A stretch of 64,000 bases of DNA. Source: Halomonas nitroreducens (GTDB taxonomy: Bacteria > Pseudomonadota > Gammaproteobacteria > Pseudomonadales > Halomonadaceae). How positions within the stretch are numbered: the stretch's first letter is position 1; each line of letters begins with the position of its first letter. This document shows, in pieces, positions 53,917 through 61,562 of the stretch. The notes under the pieces are model-generated. The model was not told where the DNA came from, made no database searches, and saw nothing but the letters and a program-made list of their open reading frames with translations. The position numbers and the translations under genes were made by a program. The DNA is taken from NCBI RefSeq assembly GCF_003966155.1, contig NZ_RXNS01000003.1, positions 62,001-126,000 of the forward strand. Reading direction: 5' to 3'.

Positions 53917-53967
53917 GTTTGCCGCCGGCCTCGCACCTGGAGGCCGGCGTGACTTGACACAGGTCAG
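53903..53967. repeat. 65-bp inverted repeat containing two Anr-like sites
   Basis: Outer arms of 16 bases (53903-53918 and 53952-53967; 14 match) enclose a perfect 9-bp inner stem (53924-53932 with 53940-53948). The outer arms each read as an Anr/FNR-like site, TTGATTCAGGTCAG leftward and TTGACACAGGTCAG rightward. It lies between the 40-residue membrane protein gene and the HprK-like gene. Confidence 0.8.
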
Positions 53968-53996
53968 ATTCGGGCGTCCCGGAGGCCAGGAGCCCG

Positions 53997-55190
53997 CTAG
54001 GGAGCGTCGGGGGCAATCAGCCCCGTCGCCGCCAGGGTGGCGAAGAGGCACGCCACATCGCGGCCGAGGCGAGCGCGCCCGATGTCAGGGAAGCGCTCGG
54101 CCAGCAGCGTCGCCACCTCGGCGCTCGCCAGCGGCTCGAGCCCCAGCAGGCGCCAGATGCCGCCGGCCACGGCGCTGAGCCGGTGAACCCCGCCATGGGT
54201 GTCGACCAGGAAGTGTTCCTCGCCCAACGCATACTCCGCCTGCACCGGCAAGCGACGCCAGGCCGCGTCCGGGCCGGCGGCCGACCAAGCGTCTCCCATC
54301 GGGGCACTCGGCGCGGGGCTGGGGGCATCCACGATCGCCTGGTCCAGCCCCGCCGCCACCGCCTCCACGGCCGCCATGGGATCGTCGTAGCGCAGCAAGC
54401 CGCAGGGCAGGTCGTGCATCATCGGCATCAGCCGCTCGAGCAGGCCCGCGGGCTCATGGTCCTCCCCGGCGAGGCTCTGCCCCAGCAGGTGCAGCAGGCC
54501 GTCACCGGGGGGGAGCCGGGTCAGGCTCGCCCCCGGCGTGCCGGGCAGCCGATCCAGCATGACGATGGCGCCGATGGGGCGCGTCTCGCCATGGCCGGCG
54601 AGGTGGTCGCCGTCCAGGGCCAGGTAGCGGTAGCGGGCATCCGAGACACCATCATGGTCGGCGATGAAGCGCGCCAGCCCCGGCGGCAGGCCGGGCGGCA
54701 GTGGTAGCCGCAGCCGCGGCGCGATGCCCAGCGCCCGGCCCCGGCCGTCGTCGGTCAGCATCAGCACGTCGTCGCCGAAGACCCGGTAGCCGGCGGAGGC
54801 GAAGGCCGCACTGAGCAGGCTCTTGCCCGCCCGATGGGTGGCGGGGAACAGCACCAGCCGCCCCCCGACTTCCACGGCGGCACAGTGCAGGCCAACCATC
54901 CGGGGCCGGGCCACGAGGAACAGGGGGATGAGGTCGGCGACCAGGCTGCAGGCCGCCGTGGCCGGACCGGGCAGCCGTCGGGGCCGGGACCGCCCCGGCA
55001 CGGCCTGGTAGTAGCAGTCGGCTTCCCGCCATGCCGCCAGTTGCCGGGACAGCGCCGCCGGCGCCGGCCAGCGGGCCAGTGGCCAACCAGGCATGGCCGT
55101 GCGCAGCGCTTCGGCGAGTCGCGGGGCATTCTCCAGTCGCAGGGTCACCCCGAGCCCCGAGGGCTGCAGGACCTCGATGCGCCGTCCCAT
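53997..55190 (-). CDS. HPr-kinase-like P-loop protein fused to a PqqD-like domain
   Basis: A 397-residue protein. An HprK-like kinase core has Walker A-like FPATHRAGKS (residues 115-124, a departure from GxSGxGKS) and GDDVLML (139-145). The C-terminal about 85 residues form a PqqD-like winged helix: EEHFLVDTHGGVHRLSAVAGGIWRLLG followed by EVATLLAERFPD and CLFATLAATGLI. PqqD-like domains bind leader peptides in RiPP pathways; HprK-like kinases phosphorylate lasso peptides. It starts with ATG inside the TAATG overlap with the upstream small gene. The target may be that neighbour; this is inferred. Confidence 0.8.
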   Translation of the reverse strand: MGRRIEVLQPSGLGVTLRLENAPRLAEALRTAMPGWPLARWPAPAALSRQLAAWREADCYYQAVPGRSRPRRLPGPATAACSLVADLIPLFLVARPRMVGLHCAAVEVGGRLVLFPATHRAGKSLLSAAFASAGYRVFGDDVLMLTDDGRGRALGIAPRLRLPLPPGLPPGLARFIADHDGVSDARYRYLALDGDHLAGHGETRPIGAIVMLDRLPGTPGASLTRLPPGDGLLHLLGQSLAGEDHEPAGLLERLMPMMHDLPCGLLRYDDPMAAVEAVAAGLDQAIVDAPSPAPSAPMGDAWSAAGPDAAWRRLPVQAEYALGEEHFLVDTHGGVHRLSAVAGGIWRLLGLEPLASAEVATLLAERFPDIGRARLGRDVACLFATLAATGLIAPDAP

Positions 55191-55501
55191 TACCAGCGGC
55201 TGGGATGGCTGTGGCTGTGCCGGCTATGGCTGTGGCGACTGTGCTTCGAGTGCCGCTGGCCGTGATGGTGATGCTGGTGGTGGCGACGGCGGCGATGCTC
55301 GCGGTAATCGTCCACATAGCGCCGGTCCCGGGCATCCGGGTGGGTCTCGTAGACGATCCGCCAGCGGCCGTCGTCCCAGTCACCGGCCTGGGCCTGGCCC
55401 TGGCTGGAGAGCGTCGGGGCGGCATAGGCGGCGACCCCGACCAGGCCGAGGGCCGCCAGCAGCTTGCGACGGCGCGGGCAGGTGGTGGTGGTCTCGCTCA
55501 T
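55190..55501 (-). CDS. Small exported His/Ser/Arg-rich protein, possible kinase substrate
   Basis: A 103-residue protein I cannot match to a named family. The N terminus CPRRRKLLAALGLVGVAAYAAPTLSSQGQAQA resembles a Tat-type or Sec signal peptide with an RRRK motif. The mature part starts GDWDDGRWRIVYETHPD and ends in a tail of His, Arg and Ser (HSKHSRHSHSRHSHSHPSRW). It is translationally coupled to the HprK-like/PqqD gene (TAATG). The tail might bind metal or be a phosphorylation target; both are guesses. Confidence 0.7.
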   Translation of the reverse strand: MSETTTTCPRRRKLLAALGLVGVAAYAAPTLSSQGQAQAGDWDDGRWRIVYETHPDARDRRYVDDYREHRRRRHHQHHHHGQRHSKHSRHSHSRHSHSHPSRW

Positions 55502-55636
55502 CGTCGGGCATCCCTGTGTGGCTGAACGATGCCCCTAGCCTATCGCGCCTTCGCCTCGACGCCCCCGCCCCTGCAGCCGTTTCCCCAGAGGCTGCAAATT
55601 GCTGGCCCCGTTGTCGCCCGACGACGACGCCGCGTC

Positions 55637-56143
55637 TCAGGGCAGCTTCTTGTCTTCCACCTCGCTGGCGGCAGTGCCGGGCGGCAGCGGATGGCCCTTG
55701 GCCAGCTCCGCGCGGGTGGCCTCGCGGACCTCGAGCACCTCGAGGCGATAGCGCAGGGTGTGGCCGGCGAGCGGGTGGTTGGTGTCGATCAGCACGCTGT
55801 CCTCGCGCACCTCGACCACGGTGACGATCTCCGGGCCAGCGTCGCCGGGGGTCTGGAAGCGCATGCCCGGGGCCAGGTCGGGCACCGGGAAGGCGCTGCG
55901 GCCGACCTCGCGCACCAGGGCCTCGTCGCGCAGGCCATAGGCCTCCGCCGGCATCAGGGTGACGCTGAGCTCGGCGCCGCTGGCCTGGCCCTCGAGGGCG
56001 CACTCCAGCCCGGCCATGATATTGCCGTGGCCATGCAGGTACTCGAGCGGCGTCTGGCGAGCACGCGAGTCGTCGAGGACGTTGCCGTCCTGATCACTGA
56101 GCACGTAGTGCAGGCTCACGACCCGCTGCGGGGCGATAGTCAT
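55637..56143 (-). CDS. FKBP-type peptidyl-prolyl isomerase, SlyD-like
   Basis: A 168-residue isomerase with the SlyD layout: an FKBP domain split by an IF (insert-in-flap) domain. The start QRVVSLHYVLSDQDGNVLDDSRARQTPLEYLHGHGNIMAGLECALEGQASG is diagnostic, followed by YGLRDEALV. It lacks the His-rich metal-binding tail of E. coli SlyD and ends EVEDKKLP. GGAG lies seven bases before the chosen ATG; a second in-frame ATG four codons upstream is rejected for spacing. Just downstream of rfaH on the same strand. Confidence 0.92.
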   Translation of the reverse strand: MTIAPQRVVSLHYVLSDQDGNVLDDSRARQTPLEYLHGHGNIMAGLECALEGQASGAELSVTLMPAEAYGLRDEALVREVGRSAFPVPDLAPGMRFQTPGDAGPEIVTVVEVREDSVLIDTNHPLAGHTLRYRLEVLEVREATRAELAKGHPLPPGTAASEVEDKKLP

Positions 56144-56170
56144 GGGAATCTCCAAAAACGGGGAAAGCAG

Positions 56171-56713
56171 TCAGTCGCGCCGGCGCAGCTGGGCGACGGG
56201 CATCTCGAGGCGCTGCTGCTTGTGCAGCATGTTGAGCAGCACGATGGCGCGCTCCTCGCCCTTGTGGCTGGAGAAGACCGCCTGGAGGTCCTTGAAGGGC
56301 CCCTCGGTGATCTCCACCGTCTCGCCGGCACGGAAGTAGACGTTGACCGCGTCCTCGGTGTCCGGGCTGCCATGCTGGCGCAGCGTCTCCACCAGGGCGT
56401 CGCTCACCGGCACCGGCAGATCGACGCCGAAGGTGACGAGCTTGAGCACGCCCCGGGTCGAGCGGATCGGCCGCCAGTTGCTGACCAGGCGGTCGAGGCG
56501 GATGAACAGGTAGTAGGGGAACAGCGGCTCGCTGACCCACTCGAGCTTGCCGCGCCGCTTCTTCTGGACCTGCAGCACCGGGTGAAAGACCTCGTAGTCC
56601 TGATTGCCCAACTGCTCGGCGGCGCGGAAGGACTCGCCGCCCTTGCACTGGATCACGTACCAGCGAGGCACGGCATCGTCGGAATTGTCCAGGCGGATAT
56701 CGTCGTCACTCAT
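56171..56713 (-). CDS. rfaH: Transcription antitermination/translation protein RfaH
   Basis: A 180-residue NusG paralogue. The NGN domain shows WYVIQCKGGESFRAAEQLGNQDYEVFHPVLQVQKKRRGK, and the C-terminal KOW part FRAGETVEITEGPFKDLQAVF. RfaH recruits RNA polymerase at ops sites and promotes long operon expression (LPS, capsule, toxins). An N-terminal stretch of about 15 acidic residues precedes the domain. Co-oriented with the SlyD-like gene 27 bases downstream. Confidence 0.93.
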   Translation of the reverse strand: MSDDDIRLDNSDDAVPRWYVIQCKGGESFRAAEQLGNQDYEVFHPVLQVQKKRRGKLEWVSEPLFPYYLFIRLDRLVSNWRPIRSTRGVLKLVTFGVDLPVPVSDALVETLRQHGSPDTEDAVNVYFRAGETVEITEGPFKDLQAVFSSHKGEERAIVLLNMLHKQQRLEMPVAQLRRRD

Positions 56714-56879
56714 GGCGTTCCTGCTCGAGGTTCTGGCTGGTATCACTGCCGGGGCTCTGCAACAATCGGCACGCGTGCCGCCCGTGTCGCGAGTCGCCCG
56801 ACCGCGGGGGCAATCTTACCACCGATGGCCTCGGCCCGTGGCCCCGGCCGAGGCGCGTGCCGCAAGGAGAGCTTACGCC

Positions 56880-58298
56880 ATGCCGACCCCTTCCGTGCAG
56901 CGCAGTTGGCGTGACGCCCTGTCGATCTACCTGCGGGCGCCGGTCCTGACCATGCTGTTCCTGGGCTTCTCGGCGGGTCTGCCCTTCCTGCTGGTATTCT
57001 CCACCCTCTCGGCCTGGCTGCGCAGCGACGGCGTGGAGGTGGCGGCCATCGGCTTCTTCGCCTGGATCGGCATCCTCTACTCGATCAAGTTCTTCTGGGC
57101 GCCGGTGGTCGACCGCCTGGCGCTGCCCGGACTGACCCGCGCCTTCGGCCAGCGACGCGGCTGGATGCTGCTGGCCCAGCTGACGATCGCCGCCGGCCTG
57201 GTGGGGCTCGCCAGCCTAGACCCGATGAGCCCCCTACCACCGGTCGCCGCCGACCTGGCCTACTTGGCAGGCCTCGACCCGATGAGCCAGCTGCCGCTGG
57301 TTGCCGCCTGCGCCCTGCTGGTGGCCTTCGGTTCGGCCACCCAGGACATCGCCATCGACGCCTTCCGCATCGAGTCGGCCCCCGACGACATGCAGGCGGC
57401 CATGGCCTCTACCTACATCATCGGCTATCGCGGCGGGTTGATCGCCGCCGGCGCCGGTGCGCTCTACCTCGCCTCGCTGGTCTCCTGGCAGGCCGCCTAC
57501 CTGAGCATGGCCGCCCTGGTGGGCGTGGGGGTCGTCACGGTGCTGGTGCGCCCGGAACCGGCCCGCCTCGCCCTCACCACCCAGCTGATCCACGAGCCCC
57601 GGGTCCGCGCCTTCCTGCGCGCCAGCCGCGGTCGCGCCACCTGGCAGCGGCGCCTCGGCGCCTGGGTCATCGGCGCGGTGGTCTGCCCGTTCACCGACTT
57701 CTTCACCCGCCACCGGCGCAAGGCGCTGTGGCTGCTGGTCTTCGTGGCGGTCTTCCGGATCAGCGACCTGGCCATGGCCTCCATGGCCAACCCCCTCTAC
57801 ATCGACCTGGGCTTCAGCCTGGCGACCATCGCCAATGTGACCAACGTTTTCGGCATCGCCATGAGCATCGGCGGGGGGATGCTCGGCGGGCTGCTGGTGG
57901 CGCGCTACGGCATCGGGCCGATCCTGGTCCTGGGGGCGGCGGCCACCGCCCTGACCAACCTGCTGTTCGTCGCCCTGTCGATGACCGGGGACAACCTGGC
58001 GATGCTGGTGACCACCATCGTCGGCGACAACCTCTCCAACGGCCTGGCCAGCGCGGTATTTATCGCCTTCCTGTCGAGCCTGACCTCGCGGGCCTACACC
58101 GCCACCCAGTACGCACTGTTCTCGTCGCTGATGACCCTGCCGGGCAAGTTCCTCAGCGGCTTCGGCGGCCTGATGGTGGCCGGCCAGGGCTATGCCGGCT
58201 TCTTCCTGCTGGCCTCGGCGCTGGGGCTGCCGGCCATCGCCCTGGCGATCTGGATCAGCCGCGATCGTTCGCTGGTACCGGCCGCCGAGGCCGCCTGA
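56880..58298 (+). CDS. ampG: Muropeptide permease AmpG (MFS)
   Basis: A 472-residue inner-membrane transporter of the AmpG-type MFS group, moving anhydromuropeptides into the cytosol for peptidoglycan recycling and beta-lactamase induction. Visible motifs: LGFSAGLPFLLVFSTLSAWL near the start, GFFAWIGILYSIKFFWAPVVDRL, FGSATQDIAIDAFRIE and STYIIGYRGGLIAAGAGALYLA. An in-frame duplication of about 20 residues (LDPMSPLPPVAA and LDPMSQLPLVAA, about residues 112-143) is unusual. AAGGAG lies 13 bases before the ATG, somewhat far. Confidence 0.93.
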   Translation: MPTPSVQRSWRDALSIYLRAPVLTMLFLGFSAGLPFLLVFSTLSAWLRSDGVEVAAIGFFAWIGILYSIKFFWAPVVDRLALPGLTRAFGQRRGWMLLAQLTIAAGLVGLASLDPMSPLPPVAADLAYLAGLDPMSQLPLVAACALLVAFGSATQDIAIDAFRIESAPDDMQAAMASTYIIGYRGGLIAAGAGALYLASLVSWQAAYLSMAALVGVGVVTVLVRPEPARLALTTQLIHEPRVRAFLRASRGRATWQRRLGAWVIGAVVCPFTDFFTRHRRKALWLLVFVAVFRISDLAMASMANPLYIDLGFSLATIANVTNVFGIAMSIGGGMLGGLLVARYGIGPILVLGAAATALTNLLFVALSMTGDNLAMLVTTIVGDNLSNGLASAVFIAFLSSLTSRAYTATQYALFSSLMTLPGKFLSGFGGLMVAGQGYAGFFLLASALGLPAIALAIWISRDRSLVPAAEAA

Positions 58299-58310
58299 GA
58301 GCCACGGGGC

Positions 58311-60134
58311 TCACTCCAGCTGCTCGCCGAGCCATCCCAGGGCGCCCGGGGTGGCGCGCCACTGGTCGCGCATCAGGGTACGGTACTGCCAGGCCTCGGC
58401 CCGGGAGCCGGGCGAGGCGGTCCCCTGGTTGCCGGGACTCGCCGGCCGCGGATTGTCGGCACACAGCATGGCCAGGGCATGGGGGTTGTGGCGACGGGCC
58501 TGGGCCAGGGCCTCGGCGGCCTCGTCGCGCCGGCCGAGACGGAACAGTGCCAGCACCCGTCCCATCAGCATGCCCAGCAGGGCCTCCTGTTCTTCCGGCG
58601 CCGCCACGGCACGCTCGCTCAGGGCCAGGGCCTCGCGGTCGCGCCCCTCGCGCAGCAGCTGGTCGAGCACCAGCTCGCGCAGCCCCAGGCTGTCCTCGTC
58701 GTCGAGGGTCAACAGGGTCTCGGCGAGCTCTCGCGAATGCTGGCGGGCGCCGCGCTCCATGCCCACCACCAGGGCCAGGCCCGTGCGCAGCAGCACGGCG
58801 TTGTCCGCCACCTCCCAGCCCAGGGTCGCCTCGCCGGTGTGGCGGGCCTGGTCCAGCCAGCGTTCGAGGCGGTCGGCCAGGGGCTCGAAGAGGCTCGGCG
58901 CCATCCACGGCAGGCTGCCGAAGCGGCTGGTCAGCGCCAGGGCCAGGGACTGCACCACGGCGGGGGCGTCCAGCCATTCCGGGTGGGCACACAGGGCCGG
59001 CAGCCACTCCCCGGCCTGGGCCCAGGGATCGCTGTCGAAGCCCATGGGCGCCTCGCCCTCGACCTGGGCCTGGAAGACTGCCTGGAAGGCCGCGAAGAGG
59101 GTGTCCTCCCGGGCGCTGCGGTGATAGGCCAGGGCCCCGTCCTCGGCCCGCAGGTCGAGCGGCGGGGCGGTGGGCAGCGCCTCGAGCAGCGCCTGCAGGG
59201 AGACCAGTGGCTCCGCCAGGTCCTCCTCGGCGTTGAGCAGCTGTTCGGCGAGGGTGGCCCCGGGGTTCTCCGCCAGGTCGGCGAGGAACTGTAGCTGCTC
59301 GGGTTCCAGGTCGCCCTGCCGGGACAGCCGCCGGAACCAGAACCGCGAGCGCTCGGCCGCCTCCGCCTCGTGGCCCTCGTGGAGCAGCAGCATGGCCTCG
59401 ATGTAGGCCAGGGTGGGCGAGTCGGGCAGCGCCTGCTGGGCGCGCACGAAGGCTGCCCGGGCACTGTCGAGGTCGTCGTTGTCGAGGTGCAGCAGGCAGA
59501 GGCGCTCGAGGGCCACGCCGCGCAGGAACAACGGGCCCCGGTCGAGCACCTCGTCGAGGAGCGCCTCGCGCTTGCGATGGAAGCCGCGCTCCTGGTACAG
59601 ATCGACGAGGATCTCGAAGGCCGGCTCGGCCTGCTCCGGCAGCCGTGACCAGTCGGCGTTCTCGAACAACGACTCGAGGATCTGCTGGGCCCGGCCGCGC
59701 TGCCCCGACTCGGCAGCGATCAGGCCCGCCTCGAGCAGCGCCTGGGCCGGCGCCCGGCCACTGGCCAATGCCGCCTTGAGCGTGTCGCCCTTCCAGTCGC
59801 GCAGCGACAGCATCCACATCAGGTGCGAGGGGACATGGCCGGGCAGCGTCACGGCGCCGCAGCACTGCTTGGTCTTGCGCCCGGAGTCGCACCAGCAGGG
59901 TTCGTTGCGTCCCGGCCGGGCCAGCGCCTCGCAGGCGAAGCCGAGACGCGCCAGGGGCGTCTGCGACCAGAGTTCCGGGGCCAGCGCCTGGGCCAGCGCC
60001 AGGTCGCCGCCGACCAGGGCGGGACCTTCGCTGCGCGCCCAGGCCATCAGCGTTGGATAGCGTTCATCTTCACGAATGGCCGTGAGGGCTCCCGAGGCGA
60101 ACCCCAGCAGCTGTTCCACCCATACCGCCAGCAT
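58311..60134 (-). CDS. SEC-C motif protein with TPR-like helical repeats
   Basis: A 607-residue cytosolic protein. A SEC-C zinc motif (GRNEPCWCDSGRKTKQCCG) lies near residues 75-93; the rest is helical with repeated features of tetratricopeptide type (LERLCLLHLDNDDLDSARAAFVRAQQALPDSPTLAYIEAMLLLHEG). Large proteins of this kind are common in gammaproteobacteria with no established role; the SEC-C motif occurs in SecA and other protein-interacting proteins. An ATG with GGAG upstream is preferred to an in-frame GTG four codons earlier. Convergent with ampG. Confidence 0.85.
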   Translation of the reverse strand: MLAVWVEQLLGFASGALTAIREDERYPTLMAWARSEGPALVGGDLALAQALAPELWSQTPLARLGFACEALARPGRNEPCWCDSGRKTKQCCGAVTLPGHVPSHLMWMLSLRDWKGDTLKAALASGRAPAQALLEAGLIAAESGQRGRAQQILESLFENADWSRLPEQAEPAFEILVDLYQERGFHRKREALLDEVLDRGPLFLRGVALERLCLLHLDNDDLDSARAAFVRAQQALPDSPTLAYIEAMLLLHEGHEAEAAERSRFWFRRLSRQGDLEPEQLQFLADLAENPGATLAEQLLNAEEDLAEPLVSLQALLEALPTAPPLDLRAEDGALAYHRSAREDTLFAAFQAVFQAQVEGEAPMGFDSDPWAQAGEWLPALCAHPEWLDAPAVVQSLALALTSRFGSLPWMAPSLFEPLADRLERWLDQARHTGEATLGWEVADNAVLLRTGLALVVGMERGARQHSRELAETLLTLDDEDSLGLRELVLDQLLREGRDREALALSERAVAAPEEQEALLGMLMGRVLALFRLGRRDEAAEALAQARRHNPHALAMLCADNPRPASPGNQGTASPGSRAEAWQYRTLMRDQWRATPGALGWLGEQLE

Positions 60135-60197
60135 TGCCGTCTCCACTACCGGAAAACCGTACAGTCTACCAGCCGCCGGGCATGTGGGCAGCCGCTT

Positions 60198-61442
60198 TCA
60201 GGCCAGGGCCCGCGCCATCAGGGGCCTCGCCCGCGCGGCCATGTCGAGGCGGGCGCCGAGGCGCACCAGGTTCCAGTAGTGGCCGTTGAGGGTCCGCGAC
60301 AGCAGCAGGGTCTCCGCCGGCGGCTGCAGCCGGTCCATGGCCGCCCAGACCCGGGGGCTGAGCTCACGCAGGCGACGGTGCACGCGCACGTCGCCGAAGT
60401 CCCGAGGACCGGGGGCGAACAGCGGTGCCACGGCGGCCGCCGCCTCCTGGTAGAGCGCCAGGGGGGCTCCCTCCCCCTGGCGGCCACCCAGGGCCCGCAT
60501 GGCCGAGTCCATGGCCATGGGATCGGCCGCCAGGGTCGCCTCGAGCAGCCGCAGCATGGCCGCGAGACGCTCGGGGGGGACCGGGATCACCGCCCCCAGA
60601 TCGTAGATCACCAGCCGCCCCTGGTCGTCGGCGGCGAAGTTGCCGGCATGGGGATCGGCATGCAGTTCCCCGAAGGTGAAGAGTTCCTCGGTGAGCCAGT
60701 CGGCCAGGGTCGTGGCGATGCGCTGGCGGGTGGCGTCGTCGCTGGTCTCCAGCTCGCGAAGCGGCGTGCCCGGCACGTAGCGCATGGCCAGTACCCGCGG
60801 CCCGCACAACGCCGGCAAGGGCTCGGGAATCACCAGCGACGCGAGGTGGGCATAGCGCGCCCGGTAGCGCACCAGGGCCTTGGCCTCGGCGCGGTAGTCG
60901 AGCTCGCCACGCAGGCTGGCCGCCAGCTCCTCGAACAGCGCATCGAGGCGTGCCTGGGGAACCCGCAGCCAGCGACCCAGCCGCATCAGACGGCGCAGCT
61001 GGACGAGGTCGTCCTCCAGCACCTGGTCGAGCCCGGGATACTGCACCTTGAGCACCACGGTGTCGCCCTCCCGGGTGACGGCCCGGTGCACCTGGCCCAT
61101 GGAGGCGCTGGCAAAGGGCCGGGGCTCGACGCTGGCGAAGACCCCGTCCAGGTCGTCGTACTGGGCATCCAGGGTGCGACGGATCTCCGTCCAGGGCATT
61201 GGCTCGGCCTGGCGCTGCAGGCGCGCGAGCTCCTCGACCAGTTCAGGGGGCAGCAGGTCGTCCCACTGGGCCATGATCTGGGCCAGCTTCATGGCCGGCC
61301 CCTTGAGCTCGGAGAGGCCCTCGAACAGCGCCTCGCCCAGGGCCCGCCAGTCGCTCTGCCCGCCCAGGCGCATCTTCAGCACCGCCCCGCCGGTGCGGGT
61401 GCCGAGCCCCAGCAGGCGCCGTGTCCGGCCGCGTTCACGCAT
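60198..61442 (-). CDS. ABC1/AarF (UbiB-like) kinase family protein
   Basis: A 414-residue atypical kinase-like protein of the ABC1/UbiB family. ELKGPAMKLAQIM corresponds to the KxGQ-type N-terminal motif, ASASMGQVHRAV is the P-loop-like strand, VVLKVQYPG contains the conserved Lys, YRAEAKAL the ExD-type region, and GELHADPHAGNF with VIYDLGAV are the catalytic and DFG-like segments. Family members support ubiquinone synthesis or act as lipid-linked ATPases; this one lacks the C-terminal membrane helices of UbiB, so its role differs. Divergent from topB. Confidence 0.9.
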   Translation of the reverse strand: MRERGRTRRLLGLGTRTGGAVLKMRLGGQSDWRALGEALFEGLSELKGPAMKLAQIMAQWDDLLPPELVEELARLQRQAEPMPWTEIRRTLDAQYDDLDGVFASVEPRPFASASMGQVHRAVTREGDTVVLKVQYPGLDQVLEDDLVQLRRLMRLGRWLRVPQARLDALFEELAASLRGELDYRAEAKALVRYRARYAHLASLVIPEPLPALCGPRVLAMRYVPGTPLRELETSDDATRQRIATTLADWLTEELFTFGELHADPHAGNFAADDQGRLVIYDLGAVIPVPPERLAAMLRLLEATLAADPMAMDSAMRALGGRQGEGAPLALYQEAAAAVAPLFAPGPRDFGDVRVHRRLRELSPRVWAAMDRLQPPAETLLLSRTLNGHYWNLVRLGARLDMAARARPLMARALA

Positions 61443-61464
61443 GACGTCGTCTCCGCCGATAAAC

Positions 61465-61500
61465 GTTACAGGACTTGTACATCAATAGAGCCATGTTACA
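61465..61500. promoter_or_regulatory. TGTA-rich repeats in the ABC1 kinase/topB leader
   Basis: On the minus strand TGTAAC, TGTACA and TGTAAC occur at 61500-61495, 61481-61476 and 61470-61465; the last two are spaced by 11 bases. The arrangement resembles the 11-bp direct repeats bound by CarH/LitR-type MerR regulators, but no such regulator lies in the window. Confidence 0.25.
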
Positions 61501-61562
61501 CCTGGCGAGCGCCGTGGAATACTGTAAGAATCCTCATGACTCCAACGGCCGCACGAGGTCCC

